NCBI RefSeq assembly: GCF_000090795.2
Contig: NW_003546479.1
Coordinates: forward strand, 13,811-77,810
Source: Amphimedon queenslandica
Lineage: Eukaryota; Porifera; Demospongiae; Haplosclerida; Niphatidae
Reading direction: 5' to 3'
Length of the DNA stretch: 64,000 bases
Part shown: piece after piece, positions 1 through 12,000 of the stretch
Numbering within the stretch: the stretch's first letter is position 1
Layout: the number at the start of each line of letters is the position of its first letter
Position numbers and translations under genes: made by a program
The notes under the pieces: generated by a model
What the model saw: the letters and a program-made list of their open reading frames with translations, nothing else
The model's database searches: none
Told to the model about the DNA's origin: nothing

Positions 1-842
1 GAGAACTAGAAATAAACTTAAACTACCTTATACTATAGTTTTACATAGTTTTACATAGTACATAATACCAGAACAAATCGAAATCTATTTCTGCACTAGC
101 ACTAGAACTAAACTTATTAAAGACAAGTCCAGAGCAATACAATAAAAACTAAACTCTAGAACTAGATTATCTTGAACTTTAGTTTTTAAAATTAAATGAA
201 ATTATAGTACTACAATAACACTATAATTGATATGTATCAAAGTTTTTATACGTACATACATGCATGTACATATCAAAGCATGCATCACGTACCTATACAA
301 AATTTAAGCGGGTAGTTATTTTAGGCGGGAGAGAACAAAAAAGGGGCGGATTGTTGGCTTATCTGTTATTGGACAATCCTTTGGCTTGGCTAATGTAGCT
401 AGCACTTAAATCAAGATATCTAAATGGTGTCTTTCTACCAACTGAAACCATAAACAGTTATGATGGTGGAAATAAAGTGGTAAGCATTTAGTAATGCTGC
501 TATAGTTCCCTAAGATATACATACATGTATATGTATATACATTAGCAAGATTATCTTTGTTCCTGGATACAGGTAGTAAAGCAAAAAGATTATCATGAAG
601 GCACACTACTGATGTATGGACAGGACAAAAGGAGACTGAAGAGAGAGTTTAATTTTATCTACATTGCTTTAGCTGCCCTTAAAAACTGACTTTATTTTTC
701 AGTGATAAAGAAGTTAAAGCCATTAAAACAATAAGTGTACACATGTAAATGATGTGTATAGTACATGTGAAGTAACTTTTTGACACTATAGTTATTATTA
801 AGAGTTACATGTATAAATAAAAGATTACCGTGGTGTATAAAG
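1..842. other. AT-rich non-coding stretch
   Basis: I see no supportable gene here. The sequence is AT-rich, with short direct repeats of an acatagt-type motif in the first 60 bases. Short open frames on both strands lack splice context or recognisable protein content. Confidence 0.6.
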
Positions 843-1120
843 AGCATGCAAGGAAATAAATGCAAGGAACATGCAAGGAATTAACATGCAAGAAACATGC
901 AAGGAATTAATGAGCAAGGAACATGCAAGGTCCTTGCAAGGAACATGCAAGGGCCTTGCAAGGAACGTAAAGTAGTTTCACGCAAGGCCCTTGCAAGGAA
1001 CATGCAAGGGCCTTGCAAGGAACATGCAAGAAAACGTCCCAATTCCTTGCGCATCTCAGTACACGCAAGGAACTGCATGGTAACATGCAGGGAACATGCA
1101 AGGAACATGCAAGGAACTTC
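843..1120. repeat. GCAAGG minisatellite
   Basis: This is an irregular tandem array of a roughly 12-base unit close to aacatgcaagga, with variants that join into ccttgcaagg palindromes. Overlapping frames on both strands stay open only because the unit length is close to a multiple of three. I do not call a protein. Confidence 0.85.
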
Positions 1121-1125
1121 CTATA

Positions 1126-1680
1126 GGGTACATGTATATGCATCAGAAAAAACCATAAAAATTCAGAATTCTCTCCTAGCCATTTTTGACAACATTTTGA
1201 AACAATTTCAAATATTGGTAAAAAAATTCAATTTTGATCATAATCATCAAAAAAATTTATAAAAATGTAGAATTCTCTCATAGCCATTTTTGACAAAATT
1301 TGGCTAATTACCCTGTACTATACATAGTACAGGGGACTTTGGTCCAATTTTGGAACAACTTTAAATATTCAGAAAAAATTCAATTTTGATCAAAATCATC
1401 TCAAACTTTCTACACAACATAAGTACATGTATAATGTATCAGAAAAAAATTATAAAATGAAGAATTTTTTATAATTTTTGAAAAAATTTTGCCAACAACC
1501 CTGTATAGAGCTAAAGTCTTTATACAGAACTTTAGCCCAATTTTGGAGCAAGTTTAACAATTTGCAAAAAATCTACATTTGATCAAAATCAGCTCAAAGT
1601 TGATAAAATAACGTAAATACATGCATAATGTATCAGAAAAAAATCATAAAATTCTCTCTTAGTCATTTTTGACAAAAGAG
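1126..1680 (-). repeat. 186-bp palindrome-core repeat, array a (about 3 units)
   Basis: Degenerate tandem units in the reverse orientation relative to the array at 22.3 kb. Landmarks in each unit are a tgtatcagaaaa block, a caaactttctacacaacataag block, and a cctgtact..agtacagg palindrome. The palindrome near 1311 is expanded at its centre, and the one near 1500 is badly decayed. The array lies just 3' of gene R1. Confidence 0.8.
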
Positions 1681-1686
1681 TAACAT

Positions 1687-1972
1687 TTAGCTAGTATTAC
1701 CTTCTCTCTCCTCCTCATTATTGCGACTGTTTGGAAGAGTGAGTGTTGATGGTTTTATGGTTGTCTCCTTTGGCCTTGTAGGAACAGGCGATTTAACATA
1801 ACGGCTCTGTGACCTCATGTACATGTAGTCACTGTTTTCAACATTAGGATCCTCCCCCAACTGTGCAATCTTTGATAGTACAACCTCAGTACCGGATTTA
1901 ATTCCAGGACTATCCAATGACATTTTACGAGGAGGCGGTACCTAATATTAATAAATACATTAGGTCACATGT

Positions 1973-2011
<39 letters not shown>

Positions 2012-4833
2012 ATGTTTTTGTTTTAGAATTTAGATTAACAATAAGCATTTCTTGGTATTGCTTTGATTGAAAAGATTATTTATGCAACTATAAAAGCTTT
2101 CTTTTTATAATCACAGGATTAACTGGAAAAGGCCATGCTATTCTAGTCATGGTTTCAGTTTCCTTCTGCACGTGTTTGTTATTGCAAACACTGCTTATAG
2201 TTTGTGGCTACTAGTTTGAACTTTAAAACAATCAAGCAGAATAATTAATATTACTAATAGTCATTCATATGCAATCACTGCATAGCTAGATCTATATGCG
2301 TGTCCTTACCTGAGGTGGTATGTCCATATACAATGAATTATCGGCAGCTGAAGGGAGAGGAATTGGATTTGGGTTTGGATTATCAAGTCCTTTAAGGTCA
2401 TTAGGCATTATGTCATATATTGGCGTAGTTGCTTCGTAAATCGGGTTAGTAGCCATTGTCTTAGGGGCTGGTATAGTCTGTGATCTTTCCCTGAACATTT
2501 TATTCTTTGATGACATCGGAAGACTCAGGGACCTCTCTCTAAACATCTTATCATTAGTCTCTTCCATGACATTTTGTGACATAGCTATGGCACAAAAAAT
2601 TTATATTATTTATATTCTAAAATTATGCATGTTCGTGATGCACCCACAGTGACCCACTCTTACTAGGTCGTTGTAATCTTCTCAGTCGTAGGCATATAAT
2701 GATTAGTACAAATACAATCAGTAATATGAGGACTAAGAAGAGTCCAGCAATGCCACCAGCTATCACATACCATTGTGTTAACATTGATCCTGCTCTTGAT
2801 GATGGCACTAGAAACAAAGAGATCATTTGCCATATTGTTTGTGCATTCTTTTAATGTATGTTACTACTTAAAATATCATGCCATGGCATACTGATACATA
2901 GAAACAGTTGGGAATTGTTTGTGTGTGTACATTGTTTTAAAGGATCTGTGGTATGCCTTCTATTGTTTTCAGTTGATAAGCAATACTACAGGGACTGCAT
3001 GCATGTGTAAATATTGTGTTTAATTGTTGAATTCATTAGTTACCAGTGGGAGAGGGAGAGTTTAAAGGTGTTCTTGTATTAGTAAAATCAGTACCTATGG
3101 AAAGATAAAGAAAACTTATATACACCTGAACTTTTAATTTCTCTCTTTCTCTGTCATTATCTTGTTTACCACGTTTGTACTACTTTTGCATACAAATAGC
3201 AAGTAAAATTGATGCACTAACGAATGTCAAGGGTGTGAAAAACATGTTTACGCCGATGATCATGTATGCCACAGAAGAAATCCTGTTTGCAAAGTTGAAT
3301 GAGAATTGAAAGAAAACTCCCTTTACATGCATTTCGTACACACAATATTTTCATTGACTCCAAACAGGTTCATTGTTTATGTTAAGTTTAAAGTTGCACT
3401 TTTGTGTTTTTGTAAATGCAACTGATGGACTATGCATAACATTAAGCATAATGTACGCTGCACATGGCTGCATGCTGAGTAAGAATATGCACTCTGCTTG
3501 CAGCTTAACACAAGACTAACAACATGTTTACTGAACGCATGCGAGTTGATGTGAGTTTATGCATGATAGACACTGAAAGCAAATTTAAACAAATGCAATA
3601 CAATCAGTTAGCGAGAATTGCTTCACCTTAAGATTATTCTATGCATTGTTCTTAAACTGATTATCACTTACTGAACAGTTTATGTGTCATAAGCACTACA
3701 TCTTCACGCAGACTCTCCCAAACAAAGAGTGAGAGGTTATACGTCTTTCCTTCTTTCATCATTTCATCATCAATGACTAGTGTAGTAGAGTTCAGTTCAT
3801 TCTTGCTGTAATACATTTCTGTATCATTGAGATTTTCTACAATAATGCTGTAGTATAGATTCTGATAGGAGAATACTGCAGGAGGCTATAAATAAATAAA
3901 AGATAATAATGATGTGTGCTGTAGTTACAGTAATATATTGTTACATACAATGAAACTTATTGTCACTCGCAACTGCCCGTTGATTTTTTTGACAACATCT
4001 GCTGTAATATCGTTCTTATTAATGGCAACCAGTTCTAAGTATGTATGGTAAAAATAATAAAATAATAAACAACATGATTACTTTTAGGAAATCCTGTAGT
4101 AAGAGAGGCACTGATTACAGACCCATAATCAGTGAATGCTTCAACTGTTATTATTAAAGGGTGACTGTTGGATGATGGCTGATCCTGAGTTAGTGTCCAT
4201 TCAGTTAATGGAGTTGTAATGGTAGTGGTGCTGCCACTGCTGGTATTGGTGATCCTCAGTGTGTAGTTGGTAACATTGAAACTTTGCAATGAAGACCAGT
4301 ACAGTTCAATGTATGTTTCGTTGTATTCTGCTATTATTGGAGCACCTAATGTTTCTGTGTGTATAAAAGTAAAGGTAGAATAATATTTCATTTAATTATA
4401 ATAAAGTAACATACCATTGATAACATTGATTTTTGCTGTGTCACTTTCATGAAAGTCATTTGCTAAAAATTTACAGAGGAACTGAACTTCATCTATATTG
4501 CTCAATCCAGTAATATTGATTGCCCATGTTACAATTTTGCCTCCTTGTATATTTACAGAGTCTACCGTAAGGTATATACCATAAAGCTTGAGACCTTCAA
4601 AAGAATGTGTTTCTGATAGTTGACCAAGACCTGGCTTGAAAAAATGTATAGCTGAATGTACTCCTTTTCCTTTGCAGGTTGAAATCACATGGCCATTAGG
4701 AAGTATGTTATAACTCTGTGGCTGTTTTAAAACTTTTTAAAAAATAATTTGCAAAAATTCATCAATAGAGTTTACCTTGTCCAAAGACTGTAGCATACAA
4801 AGAAAGAAAAAAGAATATTACAACACGATTCAT
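1687..4833 (-). CDS. R1: Ig/FN3 single-pass receptor with NPxY and YxxM tail
   Basis: Nine exons: 4833-4776, 4732-4415, 4354-4082, 4034-3949, 3885-3672, 3094-3044, 2807-2664, 2584-2310, 1941-1687, giving 557 aa. Signal peptide 1-19 (start MNRVVIFFFLSLYATVFG). Ig-like domain about 20-125, FN3 126-216, second sandwich-like module 217-316 split by a phase-0 intron, short linker 317-333, transmembrane about 347-373, then a cytoplasmic tail of about 185 aa. The tail carries NPIY at 428-431 (a PTB-domain ligand form), YDIM at 438-441 and YMYM at 512-515 (both fit YxxM, the PI3K p85 SH2 ligand form), and a duplicated KMFRERS. It is transcribed divergently from R2, with 184 bp between the start codons. 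Function as a cell-surface signalling receptor is inferred; the ligand is unknown. The acceptor of exon 2 was chosen because it is the only one that keeps phase. Confidence 0.85.
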
Positions 4834-5017
4834 ATTTGCGAATGCTGGGATACTGAAATGAGTTGCTAAGCAAGCTATAAATAGACTACGTCTAGCATGC
4901 TTTGAGATCTATAGGAACACTATAATATTAAACTTTGAACTCTTGAGCCACACCTTTAGAAGATGAGGTGTGGCTCAAGAGTCCAAAGTTTATAAATTTC
5001 TAAAATAGTGTTCCTAG
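4834..5017. promoter_or_regulatory. Shared divergent promoter region of R1 and R2
   Basis: Only 184 bp separate the R1 and R2 start codons, which point away from each other, so the region must hold both 5' ends unless there are upstream untranslated exons. Much of it is a foldback sequence (see the repeat at 4912-5016). No TATA box or initiator was assigned. Confidence 0.6.
4912..5016. repeat. Foldback inverted repeat in the R1/R2 promoter
   Basis: The inner arms are 25 bp (4931-4955 and 4966-4990) with one mismatch and a 10-base loop. The outer arms are taggaacactat at 4912 and atagtgttccta ending at 5016. It could be a small palindromic MITE or a regulatory palindrome. The right outer arm overlaps the base just before the R2 start codon region. 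Confidence 0.85.
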
Positions 5018-6429
5018 ATGCATAGAAAAGTGCTTGCTATGCTTATGATGTCTGCAGATCTTTTACTCTATGTGATTTCTGTGCTTTCTATTGCATCAGG
5101 ATCTGGTAAGTGAAATTAGGATAAAATCAAGTATCTCATTTCATCTATCTATTATAATTCTCAGATATTATTGATGTAACTTCCAGTACCGAATGCCGTA
5201 GCTCATGGGATGAGAACATTAACATTACAGCTACATGTACCCTAACTGGAGGTGCTCATGCTATAATGTATATTAATGATGTGGTAGCCAGTACTCTGAT
5301 GAACTATTCCCAGATGCATACCCATACTGACTGCCAAACCTGCAACGTTACCACACTGGATAATGTCCTAGTTTCTGCTAGTTTCATTAAATCGTGCAGC
5401 TACAATGTTACATGCCGGACTTATGACGATAAAAGAGAAACTCGTAATTTCATTCTCAAAGATTGTGAATTGCTTCCAACGCCACTCTGTAGCAACACGT
5501 ATGATGATTTGGTTGGAACTGTAAATGTTACTCAATTTATCAACATCACGGTCACATCCACCAGTGTCCTAACATCCTCTGTCATTATCTCTCCTATGCC
5601 TATTACTACATCCATTTTTGTCACTAAAACACAGAGCTGCACTTTTACATCAACCACTACTACAATTTATGCTACCAGTAGTTCATATTGTCCAAGTGTA
5701 TCAACTGAGACATTATACTTATCTTCTAATACTATTTTTTCATCTCCTTCAATCGCGGTGACAACTAAAACGTCTGATTTGCATGTTTCGAGTGCATCTA
5801 CAAAGGCTGTTACTAGCAGTTCATATTGTGCATATACGTCAACTGAAATATTGTGTTTGCCTTCTCCTTCTTCTTCTCCTTCTTCTTCTTCTCCTTCTCC
5901 TTCAATTACGGTAGCTTTACCTGCTGTTAGTGCTTCTACAATAGGTCAGTTTATACTGCACACATTCCATCATTCCAGTACAGTAAATGCTTCTAGTTAG
6001 TATAATACTAGTACATGCAATGATTAATCATAGCTAGTGTGGAGGAGTAGTTCATTAGCTGCTTTATGTCTCATGGGGATTTTTCTATTCAATAATAAAA
6101 TAATTGTCACACTTTCTCATTCTTTGTTCTTTCCCTTTTTTGTTATCACAGGTGCTGGTGCTTCAGCAGCAGGACTTGTTATTGTTGCTCTACTAATTAT
6201 AGTATTCTTTCTTGTGATATTACAGTGTAGAAAGACGGGGAATGGTCCAAATAATATCAACCTTTCTGTCCAAAACCCTAACTACATTCCTGAAGGACCT
6301 ATTGAGCCTCATGAATCAAGCACCATTGCAAGTGTTAATGTACAAAATGCATTATCAAATCATTATGTTATTGATCAAGCTTCATCTAATGATGAGCCTA
6401 GACTCCCAAGCTGTTCCTCTGAGTCATGA
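5018..6429 (+). CDS. R2: Cys-rich/mucin-stalk single-pass receptor
   Basis: Three exons: 5018-5105, 5165-5944, 6152-6429, giving 381 aa, all junctions phase 1. Residues 1-29 form a signal peptide. Residues 30-125 form a compact domain with many Cys and N-glycosylation sites (TATCTL, DCQTCNVT, SCSYNVTC), possibly a divergent Ig domain. Residues 135-288 are a Ser/Thr-rich stalk with low-complexity SSPSPS runs. Transmembrane about 297-314, followed by a 65-aa tail with an NPNY motif near residue 335. A polyadenylation signal AATAAA lies at 6584-6589. Neighbouring R1 and R3 tails also carry NPxY, suggesting a common adaptor. The ligand and precise family are unknown. Confidence 0.85.
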
Positions 6430-7010
6430 GCAACTTATATCTAAATGTTTGTGCAAATACATCTGTTACTGTAACCAGTCTTAGTATTTGTATGATATGC
6501 ACATCTTGTCAGTTTCTTAAAATTATGTATTGTATGTCATCCTATGGCTGAGGATTTTTTTATCATTTTATAATTACTTCTCAAATAAAGTGCTAATTTA
6601 GACAAGAATGTGCCCCTTTGTCCCCGTTAGCTAAGCTGCTTCAATTTTTACTGACAACCCTGGTCCAATTTGCATTATTTTTATGGGTGCTGTAGTCTTA
6701 CTATATCCATTGTTGTGAGTCACGGAGAATATTTCCCAGTCATTTAATCACTACAATGTATTGACATCATAGTTGTCATAACATTGCTCTATGTACCAGA
6801 TCGTGTAATTGGATTAGGAAGCATTCTTATTTATACAACACAAATGATATTAATCATTATCATAACAACTATAAAAGCAAAACACCAAATATAGCTAATT
6901 ATATTAATAAAGAACAGCACACCTGTACACTCCAATTACACACTCAATTATTTCCACAACATTCAATTAGAACTTAAATATTACTTACAAGACGATCAAA
7001 ATAATCTCTT
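6430..7010. other. Intergenic between converging R2 and R3
   Basis: It contains the R2 3' end with a poly(A) signal and AT-rich sequence. I see no gene or clear repeat. Confidence 0.6.
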
Positions 7011-8627
7011 TTAGTAATAAACATTAGAAGTGCAAAGCCCAGAGTTTTCCAAACCCCTGATATGAACTCTGGACATTTCGATATATTGCACATCTTCTGT
7101 AACTCTATCATCAGTCTTTTTTGTGTGTTGACCACTGCTTTCAATGCTTTCCTTTATGACATCATAGCCTGAGGTTATGCCTCTCAATAAACTAAGATCT
7201 TTCCTGTGTAGTACCACATCATACATAGGGCTAGTCTTTTCGTAAATCGGGTTTTCTCTGAAATGACTTGGGACACTTAGTGCCCTCAGATTATTATCTA
7301 AAATAATTAATGCAAAATTAAAAAAAACAATTTTTATATTACAAAATTTTCAAGCCCCTCAATGCATGCATTATCTATACTATGTCCCAACTGAGTTTGG
7401 GCCAAGAAAAACTGGAATAACTTTTTATAGAAATGTGGGATAAAGATGAGACTTTCACAGGTTCTTAGTCGCCCAATGCCGCTTCAGGATCTCAGATCTT
7501 GGGTCTCTCAACCCTTAGGAACCCTGAGAACCGGGTTCTCCCTATAAACCCAATGGCATACCAAAGCTAACCGCAATGACGTTCTATGATGTCATAGTTT
7601 ACATAAGCACATGTAGTCGAGCGCCCAAACTGATAATTCTTCCTTTAAAATGGTAATAGAGCAAGATCTTCTGATAATGATGGCTTTATAAAGACTAGTT
7701 GACTCCAGCAGCTATTGTACTGCTTATCAGGAAGAACAAGACTGTTTTAAGAGTGAAACAACACAGCCGAAATATTGGCCATGTCTCTATGAATATCATT
7801 ATAACATGTCATAGGTGACGTAACTACATTTTTCAAATTCCAATGCAGCTGCTTTCACTTCCGGTCCATTCTCAGTTGGGACATAGTATAGTTTTATGTA
7901 CTTTTTTTTCTTTTAATGCAAACAAATGCAACAATGGCTCCAGTAATAACAATGAGTAGCAGTCCTAGTATGACAGTTGATGTAGTCACACTAATTATGA
8001 TGACATCAGAGGGTGTTTTAGTAGGTAAGAGGGGATGATCAGTAGGTAGGAGTGAGCTGGTGATGATTGCTGTGCTGGGAGTAATGACAATAGAACTGGA
8101 ATCTATCAATAATGATAATTTAAATTTAAAAAATATGTCAACTTACCAGAGACTGCTTTTGACTCTAATAATATTTCAATCATCTCTATATGACATACAT
8201 TTTTAAACCCTACATCTATCATGCAATGAAATTTGACCATTTCTTCAGAAATGCAAGTAACGTTAGCTGTTATGTTAGCAGTTGCATGATCTCTCGGAAT
8301 CCCAGTCCCATTGTAATTACACGTTGCAGTACAATTGGCTTCAGTCTTGCTGCCATAGCAGGTCTTGTCATTAGGTTTTGTGATTTCTGTAGTATAGTTG
8401 CCCTCACAAGTGATGTTAATAATTTCACTGGTCAATGACTGTAGGTATTCAGCCTCTATTGTCTTATCTAACAAAGAGGGTAAAGTGAGATAAAATGGGA
8501 AAAGAAGTAAAAAATATATTTAAAAGAATCTAAAAGTCTTACTAGTGTTACTTTGTTGCTTACACTCAGCAAGAGAAGGAGCTGAGAAGTAGAGCAATAT
8601 CAAAATTATTAAAGCAAAGCTAAGCAT
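7011..8627 (-). CDS. R3: Cys-rich single-pass receptor with NPIY and YIEM tail
   Basis: Four exons: 8627-8543, 8467-8147, 8102-7902, 7297-7011, giving 297 aa, all phase 1. Signal peptide 1-20 (MLSFALIILILLYFSAPSLA). The ectodomain, about 21-160, has about ten Cys and many NxT/S sites. Transmembrane about 170-197, then KRKK and a 100-aa tail. The tail has NPIY at 218-221, a second Tyr at 228 (MYDVV) and YIEM at 274-277. The block NPIYEKTSPMYD is almost the same as NPIYEATTPIYD in the R1 tail, so the tails share ancestry although the ectodomains look different. The last intron carries a 517-bp inverted-repeat element. Signalling through PTB/SH2 adaptors is inferred. Confidence 0.85.
7375..7891. 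mobile_element. Foldback MITE in R3 last intron
   Basis: The ends are perfect 21-bp terminal inverted repeats, 7375-7395 and 7871-7891 (core tatgtcccaactgag). The outermost TATA/TA is compatible with a TA-target duplication as used by Tc1/mariner-type elements. There is no coding capacity inside. It makes the intron about 600 bp in a gene whose other introns are under 80 bp. Confidence 0.85.
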
Positions 8628-8866
8628 ACTGGAAGCACAATATTTTAATGTTTCTCTTTCTCTCTCTTTACTCCAGATAATAATACTAGCATTATGAATT
8701 GTGTAAGAGGGGACTCTAAGAGTGAAAGTGGCCCCATTGAATTGTTATTCAATGACTCAATGGCTTGTATTGTACACTATCTGTCATATTAATAAAAATT
8801 ATCATAATTAAAGACACCCACATAATACTAACAGCAATAACAACAAAAATGATGAGAATAATAATA

Positions 8867-8904
<38 letters not shown>

Positions 8905-9092
8905 TTTATATAATAATTATAATGCCAATACTTTTGTTGAATTATTGTGATTAGGAAGTTAATACCTGGTTATTAATAAAAACAATAAAGACACGATTTT
9001 CAGCAGTGACAATGAATTACTGCACAGACAATTGTCATACAAGAGAGACAAAAAGAGAAGAGGAAAGAGACAGAAAATTGCACGAATGCATT
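8628..9092. other. Short intergenic spacer R3-R4 with ATA microsatellite
   Basis: R3 5' flank plus an (ATA)n-rich run at about 8855-8900. No gene seen. Confidence 0.6.
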
Positions 9093-12000
9093 TCATACTG
9101 TTGTATTATTTGGTTCAAAATGGAATCCATTTGCAATGGTCTCGCCTGCAGCTATATGAAAAGGTATGATTTCATCAACAGGTTCTAACCCACCTCCTCC
9201 TCTTCTCGGAGAAGGACCTGTAATGTAACGAGGGGAAGGACACGTTAAACTTTGAGACGACATTTCAATATACTCGTCTTCTCTCGGCGGGCACTGCAAT
9301 GGTGGGAGTGGTGGATAGACACTAGCTCCTCCCACTTCTTCTCTATAAGCTCTGGGAGGAGGGAGATTAGGAGCTGCCATTTGCCCATTGCCGTCGTGAT
9401 GGTGGTAGCCATAGGTCATTGGTAATTGGTGAGGGGAGGGGTTACGCTTCATGTTAGATGGAGAGGGTGTCAGATTTTTGATAGGCGTTAACTCTCGTAT
9501 GTTAGATATTGTCTCATATGTACTATCAGGATCAGACGTCACTGCATAAGTGGGATTAGGCTCCATTGGTGGTATGACGAGTACTATAGTAATGATAATG
9601 ATAATGATAATAGCATGTAATTATAAGCAGGTAGTATTATGATAATAATCAGGGAAAAATAACAGTGCTTGATCACACAAATAATTTTTGAGTCATAAAC
9701 ATTTTTAAAATGAGCCGATTTTTGAAAAAAGCATAGGCTATAGCCCATGGTTTTTCTAAAAAATGGCTCCAAAATCACCCCAAATTTTTATTGCATTTTC
9801 TGATACACATTGATGTACTTATGCTGTGTAGAAAGTTTGAGCTGATTCCGAGTTCAATTTTTTGAGTTACGGCCATTTAAAAAATGAGCCAATTTTTGAA
9901 AATTTCCCTGTACTATAGCCCATGGTTTTTTCTAAAAAATGGCTCCAAAATCACCCCCAATTTTTATTACATTTTCTGATACATATTGATGTACTTATGC
10001 TGTGTAGAAAGTTTGAGCTGATTCCAAGTTCAATTTTTTGAGTTACGGCCATTTTTTTAAAAATGAGCTAATTTTTGAAAATTTCCCTGTACCATAGCCC
10101 ATGGTTTTTTCTAAAAATTGGCTCCAAAATCATCCTAAATTTTTATTGCACTTTTTAATACAATTGATGTCCTTATTCTATGTAGTAAGTGTGAGCTGTT
10201 TTTGACAAAAAATTTTCAAGTTACGAGCATTTTTGCTGAAAAGCATTCTTATATTTTGCTCACCTATATACACTTTTAAGCCATTAAATATAACTAAAAT
10301 AATTAATTCTGTCTCATGAATATCATACCTGGGCCTTTTCTCCTGCTCTTGCATCCAATATAGCAGCAAATTGATACAATACATATAATTACTATCAGTA
10401 CAACTGCACCCCCAGCTCCAGATGCTATATATATCACGTTTTCCTCAAAAAAGCTTGGTTCATTAGTAGCAACAATGATAATAGAACTACTAGCAACAAA
10501 ACTAGAACTGACAGTACCTATAAAATGTTATTTAATATAATAATCAGTGTAGTCATCTTTCCCTTTTTCTCTCCCTCGACCCTTGCTTATGTGATAAGGA
10601 AGGATTATGGAATGAGATCAATCATATTATGATGGTATGTATTCACAGTTTACTAGTCTGCGTGTGTGTTTGTACTAATTCACTAGTCAAAGGAGGAATT
10701 AGACAGTTTAGCTTCAACTTCCATATCAAATATTACACCAATTTGTCGACCCACACATACACACATTCACGTAAACAATTACAAGCAAAATAAAGTTAAA
10801 CTTACTAGTAGCCGTAGTAGGTGAAACCATGACTGTAGGACCTGAAATAGAGAGAAGAAAGAACAAAGAGAGAGAGATGAGAGAAATTAAGGGTATAATC
10901 ATCAAATAGTGGACTTTTCTTTGATCATCATCACGATCGATAAATTAAAAATTAAAAATTACTTAAGTAGACATAAACAAAGTGAACGATAACAACATTT
11001 GGCTAAGCAGCCTCTGTGATGTACTATACTCTACTAACACAAAGCTGGCAATTAAAAGGACATGAATTAGTCCATAGGCTGCTATCATTGCATTGAATAT
11101 AGTAGAAGATAGTAAAAATACAGCAAAAGACATACAAAAACAGAGAATTAAAAGCAGAGATTACATACACATACAAGTGAAAACTAAATGTATACATGTA
11201 TAAAAAAGCTGTAAAAGGGAAAATTACATGAATATATATATATATATATCAGCTGTGTCTGATGATAAATATTTTGATACTTACTGATATTAGAGAGTAA
11301 AGGTACAGTAAGTGTCTCATTACCGCTAGCAGCAGTCACAACAAAAGAGTACATGCCAGGAAGATCAGTCGTGCCTGGGAACAATATACCAACATCAACA
11401 ATGATGACACTTATCAGTGACTGGAGCAGACCCCCAATGACACTGCTGGTTGTTATGCTGCTTCCATTGATGACTTTTGTCTCATTTGTATCCTCATGAG
11501 TCACAAGAATCTCATAACTAACGTCTTGAAAACTACAAATATTATATGTCTGTGGGAATAAAATGTATTTCATTTTTATATACCCTGATGATATTACTGT
11601 ATGCCTGTTTACATGCATGACTATAAACTGTACTTATAGTGATTATTACTTGACTTTGAGGAGTAATTAGTGATAGGGCTTGATGCATTATATATGGCTT
11701 TGATGTTTATTCGTAGAATGATGCAGAGAATATGCTAGAATTATTCTTTAAAGTTAACCGCAATACATGAACTTGTAATAGCAAAGGCTGGGGTTGTTGC
11801 CAAGTGGAAGTCTTAGTAGTGAGTATGTGTGTTTATGTAAGAAAGCATTAGGTTACTTTGTATGTAATATTAATAACGCGATCGCTGATCCAGGAATGGC
11901 TTATAAGAGTAATGGCGACACTATCAAGAGCTGTAGGTGGAGAGAGAGGGAGGAGGGAGGAGAGAGGGAGGGAAGGAAGAGAAAGAGAGAGAGAGGAGGA

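Noticed and set aside
897-1262. 121-codon plus-strand frame and overlapping minus-strand frames
   Set aside because: Produced by the GCAAGG minisatellite; no splice context or protein-like composition.
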